NCBI RefSeq assembly: GCF_041261445.1
Contig: NZ_JBGCCU010000016.1
Span: 1 to 64,000, forward strand
DNA: 64,000 nt
From: Catenulispora sp. EB89
GTDB taxonomy: Bacteria; Actinomycetota; Actinomycetes; Streptomycetales; Catenulisporaceae
Reading direction: 5' to 3'
This document shows positions 22,965 through 30,589 of this stretch, in pieces. Below the pieces are notes generated by a model. That model did no database searches. It saw only the letters and a list, made by a program, of their open reading frames with translations, and had not been told where the DNA came from. Position numbers and translations under genes: made by a program. Within the stretch, counting starts at the first letter, position 1. Each line of letters starts with the position of its first letter.

Positions 22965-24079
22965 GCGTGCGCACGCTCACCGAGCGCGAACTCAACCGGG
23001 CCACGCTCGACCGGCAGTTGCTGCTGCGGCGCTCGGACATGGACGCGGCCGAAGCCGTCGAGCATCTGGTCGGTCTGCAGACGCAGATCCCGCCGAACCA
23101 CTATGTGGCTCTGTGGTCGCGGCTCACAGCGTTCGACGCGCAGGACTTCTCACGGCGTTTCGAGAACCGCGAGTTCGTCCGCATAAGCCTTCAGCGCTCG
23201 ACGATCCACACGGTGACCGCGCGGGACTGCATGCCGCTGCGCCAGCTTCTCCAGCCGGTGCAGGACCGGAATCTTAAGGGCGCCTTCGGGAAGCGTCTGC
23301 AGGGCATCGACCTGTCGGAACTCGCAGAGCGCGCACGGAAGTTCGCCGAGGAAGAACCGCAGACGTTCAACGACCTCGGCAAGCTCCTCGCCGAGGCCTA
23401 TCCCGACCACGACGTCCAGGCGCTCGGCGTCGCGGCGCGCAACAACCTCGCGCTGGTCCAGGTGACGCCGCGCGGGTTGTGGCAGCAGGGCGGACTGGCG
23501 AAGCACACCACTGCGGAGCACTGGTTCGGAAACGCTAAAGCGGTTCCCGCCATGGACGCCGAGGAGTTGGTCCTGCGCTATCTCCAGGCGTTCGGACCGG
23601 CTTCCGTGATGGACGCGCAGAGCTGGAGCGGACTCACCGGTCTGCGTGAGGTGTTCGAAAAGCTCCGCGCGCGCCTGGTGCTCTTCCAGAGCGAATCCGG
23701 AACCGAACTGTTCGACCTTCCTGATGCGCCGCGTCCTGGAGAGGACGTGCCGGCCCCGGCGCGGTTCCTGCCGGACTACGACAACGTCTTCATCGGGCAC
23801 AAGGAACGCGGTCGCATCAACGACCCGCGGGTGCCCAAGGAGAAGGTCTTCTCCGGTAACACACCGATCTCCACCTTCACCGTGGACGGATGGATCCGTG
23901 GCGCCTGGAAGGTCGAAACAGACAAGAAACGCACTAAGGGAACTCTGAACCTCATCCCCCTGGTGCCGATCACCAAGGCGCAACGCGCGGATCTCGAATC
24001 CGAGGGAGCCAGGCTGCTGGAGTTCCTGGTGCCCGGCGCGGATCACGACCTGCGATGGCTTGAGGACGAGAACGGTTGA
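22961..24079 (+). CDS. AlkZ/YcaQ-like winged-helix protein, putative DNA glycosylase
   Basis: A 372-residue protein of the HTH_42/AZL family of tandem winged-helix proteins. The catalytic QxQ motif of AlkZ-type glycosylases is visible as Q40-T-Q42 in VGLQTQIPPN, and the C-terminal part has the family's FLPDYDNVFIGHKERGRI block. Studied members remove alkylated bases or unhook interstrand crosslinks; several protect producers against their own genotoxins. This one is coupled to a nitroreductase-family gene by a GTGA overlap. Whether it guards against a specific compound or acts in general repair is open. Confidence 0.85.
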   Translation: MSVRTLTERELNRATLDRQLLLRRSDMDAAEAVEHLVGLQTQIPPNHYVALWSRLTAFDAQDFSRRFENREFVRISLQRSTIHTVTARDCMPLRQLLQPVQDRNLKGAFGKRLQGIDLSELAERARKFAEEEPQTFNDLGKLLAEAYPDHDVQALGVAARNNLALVQVTPRGLWQQGGLAKHTTAEHWFGNAKAVPAMDAEELVLRYLQAFGPASVMDAQSWSGLTGLREVFEKLRARLVLFQSESGTELFDLPDAPRPGEDVPAPARFLPDYDNVFIGHKERGRINDPRVPKEKVFSGNTPISTFTVDGWIRGAWKVETDKKRTKGTLNLIPLVPITKAQRADLESEGARLLEFLVPGADHDLRWLEDENG

Positions 24080-24084
24080 ACCTT

Positions 24085-24801
24085 ATGAGAACGCGTACAG
24101 CGCTGTGCGCAGGAGCGTCGGCGGCGCTGCTGCTCACCATGGCCGGCTGCGGCAGCTCCTCGTCGAGCCCGAGCGCGGCGTCGGCGGCGGCGTCCGGTAC
24201 TGAGGCGAGCAGCGTTCCGACGACGCCGTCCGCGCCGGACTCCGGCTCCGCGTCGCCGCCTTCGACACCGTCGCAGACCCCCTCCAGCACCCCCAGCGTG
24301 GACCCCGGGACGCTCCCGCAGACGAAGACCATGCCGACCTCCACCGACCCGCAGTTCCAGGCTGGCATCGCGGCGCTGTGGCAGGGCATCGTGGACGACA
24401 ACCCGCAGGAGGCCATGCCGTTCTTCTTCCCGAAGAGCGCCTATCTGCAGGTGAAGGCCCTCAGCAACGCCGGGGCGGACTATCAGAACCGGCTCATCGG
24501 GTTCTACGACCTCGACATCCACGCCGCGCACCGGCTGCTCGGCGCCGGGGCGAAGGACGCGAAGCTGGTCGGGGTGAGCGTGCCGGCCAAGGCCGCGGAG
24601 TGGATCCTGCCGGGCGAGGAGACGAACAAACTGTCGTACTACCGCGTGTACGGCTCCCGTCTGACGTACACCGAGGGCGGCAAGACCAAGTCCTTCGGGC
24701 TGTTCTCGCTGATCTCCTGGCGCGGGGAGTGGTACGTCGTGCACTTCGGGCCGAACCCGCGGCCGAAGCCGGTCGGGGTGGTCTACGAGCCACGTGGGTG
24801 A
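24085..24801 (+). CDS. Lipoprotein of unknown function
   Basis: A 238-residue lipoprotein. The signal peptide ends in the lipobox TMAGC (Cys about residue 21). A Ser/Pro/Thr-rich tether (about 22-85) precedes a globular domain (about 95-238) with WRGEWYVVHFG near the C-terminus. The domain resembles a conserved actinobacterial extracellular module but I cannot name it. ATG 24085 follows the AlkZ stop by 5 nt; a TTG at 24076 overlapping that stop as TTGA is also possible. Likely end of the nitroreductase-AlkZ-lipoprotein transcript. Confidence 0.82.
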   Translation: MRTRTALCAGASAALLLTMAGCGSSSSSPSAASAAASGTEASSVPTTPSAPDSGSASPPSTPSQTPSSTPSVDPGTLPQTKTMPTSTDPQFQAGIAALWQGIVDDNPQEAMPFFFPKSAYLQVKALSNAGADYQNRLIGFYDLDIHAAHRLLGAGAKDAKLVGVSVPAKAAEWILPGEETNKLSYYRVYGSRLTYTEGGKTKSFGLFSLISWRGEWYVVHFGPNPRPKPVGVVYEPRG

Positions 24802-24886
24802 GCACCTTGTTCCCACCGACTACCTCCCACCTGCGCGGAGAGTAACCACCACGTAACACCCACCTGACACCCTCGCCCCGCCCTCA

Positions 24887-24909
24887 ACAGGCGCCGCGGC
24901 TGCGCCTGT
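24887..24909 (+). terminator. Stem-loop between lipoprotein and c-di-GMP operon
   Basis: Arms ACAGGCGC (24887-24894) and GCGCCTGT (24902-24909), loop 7 nt, followed shortly by TTTT (24915-24918). It lies 85 nt after the lipoprotein stop and 14 nt before the GGDEF-EAL start. A terminator is most likely, but it is so close to the next start that it could also act in that gene's 5' leader. Confidence 0.55.
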
Positions 24910-24923
24910 GACACTTTTGAGGA

Positions 24924-27900
24924 ATGCGATCACCGTCGCTGCTGTCGGGCTGGCCGGGGCGGGAACGGCGCCTGCTCGGCGTCCTCACCGGCATGCTCGT
25001 GGTGATCCTGGCGGTGTTCTTCGCCTCGGAGACCATGCGCAGCGCGGCGTGGTTCGTCCTGGCCGCCTGGACGACCGCGACCATGGCCGTGGGGATCCGG
25101 GCGCACCGCCCCCCGTACGCGCACGCCTGGTACCTGCTGGCGGCCTCCGGCGGCCTGCTGATGGCCTCCAACCACTCCGACTTCGCCTACGCCCGGCACA
25201 GCCTGCCGGACTTCGCAGACTGGCTCGGGCTGTTCGGCTACCCGCTGGCGCTGGTAGGGCTGCGGCTGGTGATGAAGCACCGGCTGGTCGGCCGGGACTC
25301 GGCCGGCACGCTGGACGCGCTGATCGTGGTGTTCGCGGCGACCTACGCGGCGTGGGTCTACCTGATCGTGCCGTACTACCAGCAGGGCACCGAACCCTGG
25401 GACTACCGGCTGATCGCCATTCTGGACCCGCTCGGGGACCTGCTGCTGCTCGGCATGCTGCTGCGGCTGATCATCTCGCCGGGATCGCGCAACGTCGCGC
25501 TGTGGCTGCTCGGCGCCGGGGCGCTGTTCCAGACCGGGGCCGACGTCGTGGAGTCGGTGCTGCGGCTGAACTCCTCGAACTGGTTCGGCTCGCACGCCGG
25601 GAACATGGTGCTGGAGTTCTCCTGGCTGATGTTCGCGGCCTGCTGGGTGGCCGCGGCGCTGGTGCCCTCCGCCCACGACCTGACCAGACCGGTGCGGGAG
25701 ACGGCCCGCGACGCGCTGCCGACCGCGTGGTCCCGGCCGCCGCGGATCTCCCCGCTGGTGCTGGCAGCGCTGGTGACGCCGCTCATCAACGCCGTCGAGC
25801 TGGCCCGGGGCACCCTGGCGACCGGCTGGGCCGGGCCGATGATCGGGCTCGGGGTGTACCTGATGATCCTGGCCCGGGTCGCGGTGATGGTGCGCTCGCA
25901 CCGGCAGGCGCTGGCCCGCGAGTCGATCCTGCTGGCCGCCAGCGAGGGCCTGGGCGTGGCCGCCGGGAGCGGGCAGGTGGCCGCCGCGCTGGCCGACGGC
26001 GCCGCGGGGCTGTTCGCCGGGCGCGGGGCGGCGCACGCGGTGCTGGTGGCCGTGGACGGGAACGAGGGAGTGCGGGTCGCCGCGGCCGGGAGCGTGGACG
26101 GCGGGGCCGGGGACGTGCGCGCCACCGTCCCGGCTCCGCTGCCGCACCTGGAGTCCGCGGTGTGGCGCAAGACGCTGGCACAGGTGTGCGCTTCGGCGGC
26201 GGTGTTCATCTCCGAGGTGGACCTGCCCTACCGCACCGAGGCCGCCGGCCGGGCCGGGACCAAGCGGCGCGAGCACTTCCACCCGGCGAACGTCGTGCAC
26301 ACCACCGACCTGCCACCGCCGATGGCGGTCCGGCTGGGGCCGGAGGAGCACGCCGGGGTGGTGCCGCTGGACGGCGAGGTCGGGGTGCTGGTCGTGGCGG
26401 CGGCCGAGGAGGATCTGGCGGTGCTCGGCGGGGCGCTGGAGATCCTGGCGCGGCAGGCGTCGGCGGCGCTGGAGCGGATCACGCTGAGCCAGGAGATCAC
26501 CCGGCGGGACAGCGAGGCGTACTTCCGGGCGCTGGTGCAGAACACGTCGGACACGATCCTGATCGTCGACACGGAGCTGCGGGTCCGGTACGCCTCGCCG
26601 TCCTCCACCGAGCTGTTCGGCGACCGGCCGGTGCGGGACCGGCCGCTGACCGAGGTGGTCGGCAAGGTCTACGCCGCCGAGGTCGCGGTGCGGGCGTCGG
26701 ATCCGGCGCCGCAGCCGCCGGTGCAGCGGGACTGGGAGATATCGCCCGGCGGTGACGACGACGACGGTGGTCACGGCGCCCGTGACGGCGGCGGCAGCGG
26801 CGGCGGCGAGGGCGGCGTCGGGGGCAACCACGGCGGGAGCGGCGGGAGCGGCGGCCGGAACGGGGGCGGCGGCGACCCGCACGAGGTCGAGGCCACGATC
26901 GCCGACCTGCGCGCCGAGCCGACGGTCGGCGGTTTCGTGCTGTCGCTGCACGACGTGACCACCGCGCGCGGCCTGGAGCGCACGCTGCAACGGCACGCGT
27001 ACCGCGATCCGCTCACGGACCTGCCGAACCGGCTGGCGTTCATGCGCGGCCTGGAGGACGCGGTCCAGCTGGCGTCGCCGAGCGTGTCGGTGACCGTGAT
27101 GCTGCTGGACCTGGACCGGTTCCGGGAGATCAACGACTTCCACGGCCGCGAGGCCGGGGACGAGGTGCTGCGCGACGTGGCCGAGCGGATCCGCTCCCGG
27201 CTGGGCCCCGGCGACGTCCTGGCCCGCACCGGCGGCGACGAGTTCGCGGTGCTGGCCGTCCGGCGCGCCGAGGAGTCGCCGACGCTGCCGGTCGGGATGC
27301 CCGGCGAGGACAAGCCGTTCTACGTCGGGCCGATCGCCGTCACCACCTCCGGCGCGGTCGCCACCTGCACGGTCGGCGCCACCGGGGCCTCGCTGCTGGC
27401 CGACGCCGAGATGACCCTGCACGCGGCGCGCGGCGGCGGCCCCAACACCTGGCGCATGTACGACCCCCGGCTGCGCGCCGAGCTGGCCCGCAGCGCCGCC
27501 CGCCGCTCCGGCCTGGACCGAGCGATGGCCGAGGGCGCCTTCGAGCTCTACTACCAGCCCATCGTCTGGCTCGACGACGGCGACATCGGCGGCTTCGAGG
27601 CGCTGGTCCGCTGGCCGCAGCCGGACGGCACGATCATCCCCCCGGACGAGTTCATCCCGCTGGCCGAGGCCACCGGCCAGATCCTGCCCCTGGGGCGCTG
27701 GATCCTGCGCACGGCCACCGACCAGACGGCCCGCTGGAACGCCACCCGCCTGGCCCAGGGCCTGGCCCCGGTGAAGATCTCGGTGAACGTCTCCGCGCAC
27801 CAGCTCCGCGACCCGGGCTTCCCCGACGAGGTCGGCAAGGCCCTGACCGACGCCGGCCTGGACCCGGCGTTCCTGATGGTGGAGGCGACGGAGAGCGCGC

Positions 27901-28400
27901 TGATCGACCGCGCGGGCACGGCGCTGGCGAACCTCAGAACCCTGACGAAGCGCGGCGTGGGCGTGTCCCTGGACGACTTCGGGACCGGCTACTCGTCCCT
28001 GTCGTACCTCCGGGACCTGCCGGTCAGCGCCCTGAAGATCGACAAGGCCTTCGTCGACGGCGTCCCCGACGAGCCCCGGCAGACCGCCCTGGTGAAGGGC
28101 ATCATCGGCATCGCGAAGTCGCTGACCCTGATGGTGGTCGCCGAGGGCGTGGAGACCTCCCAGCAGCGCCGGGCACTGGCCCGCATGGGCGCCGACCTGG
28201 GGCAGGGCTACCTCTACGCGCGGCCGATGCCGGTCCGCGAGGCCACGGCGCTGATGCGCGCGGGGCGGGTGAAGCTGCCGTACGGACTCGCGGCGCTGGA
28301 GCAGGACGAGGGCTTGGACGACGACGGGCCCGAGCCGGACGACGAGGACGACGCCGACGAGCCGCACATCCACGGCACGCTGCCTGAGACGGAATCATGA
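24924..28400 (+). CDS. Membrane GGDEF-EAL protein (c-di-GMP turnover)
   Basis: A 1158-residue protein. About ten membrane segments occupy residues 1-320, then a GAF-like region (330-500), a PAS-like region (about 520-690), GGDEF (intact, 770-774) and EAL (intact, 892-894). The EAL domain keeps its catalytic set: EALVRW, NVSAHQL, DDFGTGYSSL, LKIDKAFVDG, AEGVET. The GGDEF domain lacks the RxxD inhibitory site: the four residues five before GGDEF are GPGD. So phosphodiesterase activity is expected, with cyclase activity possible. A Gly/Asp-rich insert of about 43 residues (609-651) splits the PAS-like region. The C-terminus is acidic. Its TGA overlaps the next gene's ATG, coupling it to a second cyclase. 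Confidence 0.95.
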   Translation: MRSPSLLSGWPGRERRLLGVLTGMLVVILAVFFASETMRSAAWFVLAAWTTATMAVGIRAHRPPYAHAWYLLAASGGLLMASNHSDFAYARHSLPDFADWLGLFGYPLALVGLRLVMKHRLVGRDSAGTLDALIVVFAATYAAWVYLIVPYYQQGTEPWDYRLIAILDPLGDLLLLGMLLRLIISPGSRNVALWLLGAGALFQTGADVVESVLRLNSSNWFGSHAGNMVLEFSWLMFAACWVAAALVPSAHDLTRPVRETARDALPTAWSRPPRISPLVLAALVTPLINAVELARGTLATGWAGPMIGLGVYLMILARVAVMVRSHRQALARESILLAASEGLGVAAGSGQVAAALADGAAGLFAGRGAAHAVLVAVDGNEGVRVAAAGSVDGGAGDVRATVPAPLPHLESAVWRKTLAQVCASAAVFISEVDLPYRTEAAGRAGTKRREHFHPANVVHTTDLPPPMAVRLGPEEHAGVVPLDGEVGVLVVAAAEEDLAVLGGALEILARQASAALERITLSQEITRRDSEAYFRALVQNTSDTILIVDTELRVRYASPSSTELFGDRPVRDRPLTEVVGKVYAAEVAVRASDPAPQPPVQRDWEISPGGDDDDGGHGARDGGGSGGGEGGVGGNHGGSGGSGGRNGGGGDPHEVEATIADLRAEPTVGGFVLSLHDVTTARGLERTLQRHAYRDPLTDLPNRLAFMRGLEDAVQLASPSVSVTVMLLDLDRFREINDFHGREAGDEVLRDVAERIRSRLGPGDVLARTGGDEFAVLAVRRAEESPTLPVGMPGEDKPFYVGPIAVTTSGAVATCTVGATGASLLADAEMTLHAARGGGPNTWRMYDPRLRAELARSAARRSGLDRAMAEGAFELYYQPIVWLDDGDIGGFEALVRWPQPDGTIIPPDEFIPLAEATGQILPLGRWILRTATDQTARWNATRLAQGLAPVKISVNVSAHQLRDPGFPDEVGKALTDAGLDPAFLMVEATESALIDRAGTALANLRTLTKRGVGVSLDDFGTGYSSLSYLRDLPVSALKIDKAFVDGVPDEPRQTALVKGIIGIAKSLTLMVVAEGVETSQQRRALARMGADLGQGYLYARPMPVREATALMRAGRVKLPYGLAALEQDEGLDDDGPEPDDEDDADEPHIHGTLPETES

Positions 28401-29773
28401 GCGCCGAGCGGCCGGGCGCGGCTGACGACGGGACGCCGGTGCGGGATCGGGATCGGCGGTGGGTGGCGCCGGAGCAGCCGACCTCGCCGGAGCAAGCCGC
28501 CTCCGACCAACCGACCGCTCAGCCGCCGCGCACGATGCCAAGCCCTGAGCCCACCACCACCGAGCCGCAATCCCCCAAGCCCAAGCCCCAGCCCGAGCCC
28601 GACCACGCCGCCAGCCGCCCCGCCGACCGCTTCCCCAAAGACCCGGCCTCCCCCGCGCCCCACCCGCGGCATCGGTACCGCCGCTTCCGCCGCGCGCAGC
28701 CGCATCCGCACCATCCGTCCGTCACCGCCATCTGGGAGCGCAGCGAGCTGGAGCACCGGCGCTTCGCCACCCGCTTCGCCGGCCAGCTCCTGCTCGTCGG
28801 CGCGGGCCTGGGCACGTTCCTCACGCTCGTGCTCGGGCCGCCGCAGGGTGGTGTGTTCTCCGCCAGCTGGTTCGAGTTCCTCGGCGCGTGTGCCGTCGCG
28901 GCCGTCTGGGGCCTGGTCTACGTGCTGCTGCCCAGTCCCGCGCCCGACCTCGTCCTGCGCGCCACGCCCGCGGTGTCCGCGCTGCTCATCACGCTCACGC
29001 TGGCGCTCAACCACAGCAACGCCGCCGACGGCATGCTGCTGCTCAACTGGCCTCTGCTCTTCGCCGCGTACCTGCTGCCGCGCCGTACCGCTTACTGGAC
29101 GCTCGCCATCGTCGCGGTGTGCCTCACCGTCATCCTCGCCGCGGGTTCCGGGCCCGACCGGTTCGCCACGTGGGTCGAGATCACCACCTCGATGGTGCTG
29201 ACGCTGGTCGTCATCCGCCGGGTCCGGGACCAGGCCGACCGCCTCAAGCAGGCGCTCGCCGAGCAGGCCAGCACCGATCCGCTCACCGGGCTGAGCAACC
29301 GCCGGGCCTTCGACGAGGCGCTGGAGCGCGAGGTCACGCGCCAGCGCCGGACCCGCGCGCCGCTCTCGCTGCTGGCGGTCGACGTCGACCACTTCAAGAC
29401 GATCAACGACACCTGGGGCCACGCCGCCGGCGACGACACCCTCGCCGCCCTCGGCGACCTCCTGCCCCGCCTGGTCCGGGCCAGCGACACCGTCAGCCGG
29501 GTCGGCGGCGAGGAGTTCGGCGTCCTGCTCCCGGACTGCCCCGCCCCGCAGGCCCGGGCCCGCGCCGACGCGCTGCGCGCCGAGATCTGGGCCGCCTCCC
29601 GCGACTGGAAGCACCCGGTGACGGTCAGCGTCGGCGTGGCCACCCTCCCGGACTCCGCCGACGCCCTCAACGACCTGCTGGTCGCCGCCGACATGGCCCT
29701 TTACGCGGCCAAGGAGTCGGGACGCGACCGGGTCCGCGTGGCTCCGAACCGGCCCCGCGACGACGTGCCCTGA
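28397..29773 (+). CDS. Membrane diguanylate cyclase (GGDEF)
   Basis: A 458-residue cyclase making c-di-GMP from two GTP. The N-terminal 95 residues are a Pro/Arg-rich cytoplasmic tail, then five to six membrane segments (about 120-285), then a GGDEF domain with DPLTGLSNRRAFDEAL and the active site GGEEF (about residue 370). The inhibitory site RASD lies five residues before GGEEF, so product feedback is expected, unlike its neighbour. ATG overlaps the preceding GGDEF-EAL stop (ATGA), giving coupled production of a cyclase and a probable phosphodiesterase. No sensor domain other than the membrane region is visible. Confidence 0.94.
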   Translation: MSAERPGAADDGTPVRDRDRRWVAPEQPTSPEQAASDQPTAQPPRTMPSPEPTTTEPQSPKPKPQPEPDHAASRPADRFPKDPASPAPHPRHRYRRFRRAQPHPHHPSVTAIWERSELEHRRFATRFAGQLLLVGAGLGTFLTLVLGPPQGGVFSASWFEFLGACAVAAVWGLVYVLLPSPAPDLVLRATPAVSALLITLTLALNHSNAADGMLLLNWPLLFAAYLLPRRTAYWTLAIVAVCLTVILAAGSGPDRFATWVEITTSMVLTLVVIRRVRDQADRLKQALAEQASTDPLTGLSNRRAFDEALEREVTRQRRTRAPLSLLAVDVDHFKTINDTWGHAAGDDTLAALGDLLPRLVRASDTVSRVGGEEFGVLLPDCPAPQARARADALRAEIWAASRDWKHPVTVSVGVATLPDSADALNDLLVAADMALYAAKESGRDRVRVAPNRPRDDVP

Positions 29774-29806
29774 CACGGACACCGAGCCATAGCCGTCGCA
29801 GAAACC

Positions 29807-30541
29807 TCAGCTCTCAGGCTCGCGCCGGATCAAGCAGTAGAACCCCCCTCCGGGATCCCGCATCACCAGCCAGTTCGCCTGCTCGCCGACGAACTCCGCG
29901 CCCAACGACTCGTGCCACACCCGACTGGCGTCGGCGTCCGAACTGCTGACGTCCAAATGCGCCGCCGTCGGCCGCTCCTCGCCAATCCGCTGGAACAACA
30001 CCCCCACCGGAAACCCCGCCATCGGCTCCAGCCAGCTGAACTCCTCCCACCTCCGACTGACCTCCACGGGCAGCCCAGTGAGATCGCTCCAGAACGCGAC
30101 CTCCGCATCATGCACAGACGGCGCGATATCGATGCACACCTGATCCAACCGGCTACGCGTCCCGTCCGAAGCCACGAACGGCCGCGCCACCCGCGTCGCC
30201 CCGTGCCACGCGGTGACGCAGAGCCCGTATCCACTCGGCGACGTCACATGAGCCCACTCGCCGTCCCGCTCCACCACGGAACCGCCGAGCGCGGCGGCCC
30301 GCGCCAAGGCCGCCTCGAAGTCCTCGAATTCCAGGTCGATGTGCGCGCCGTTCCCGCTCAGCAAACCCTGCAGCTTCACCGACGCATCGCCGTCTCCCTC
30401 CGCCGGCACCAGCGTCGCGAACTCCTCGCGCCCACCCCGGCGCGCGGACAGCGTCGTGCCCGTGACCGCCGTCCAAAAACGCGCACTTTCCTCGAACGTT
30501 CGTTCCGGACGGTCAATAAAAGACCAAGCCCACTTCAGCAT
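29807..30541 (-). CDS. VOC (glyoxalase-like) family protein
   Basis: A 244-residue protein with two glyoxalase-type beta-alpha-beta modules: residues 1 to about 115 (WAWSFIDRPERTFEESARFW to YGLCV) and about 130-244 (DQVCIDIAPSVHDAEVAFW to GFYCLIR). Each module has the DxxxxxxFW pattern and a closing Gly-hairpin as in Glyoxalase_6-type VOC proteins. Metal ligands are not obvious in both halves, so it may bind a ligand (resistance-type) or act as an enzyme; the substrate is unknown. It is convergent with the diguanylate cyclase and divergent from the penicillin acylase gene. Confidence 0.85.
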   Translation of the reverse strand: MLKWAWSFIDRPERTFEESARFWTAVTGTTLSARRGGREEFATLVPAEGDGDASVKLQGLLSGNGAHIDLEFEDFEAALARAAALGGSVVERDGEWAHVTSPSGYGLCVTAWHGATRVARPFVASDGTRSRLDQVCIDIAPSVHDAEVAFWSDLTGLPVEVSRRWEEFSWLEPMAGFPVGVLFQRIGEERPTAAHLDVSSSDADASRVWHESLGAEFVGEQANWLVMRDPGGGFYCLIRREPES

Positions 30542-30589
30542 CCCACCAGGCTATTCCCAACCGTTGACGGGGACCCGTAATCTGCCGCA

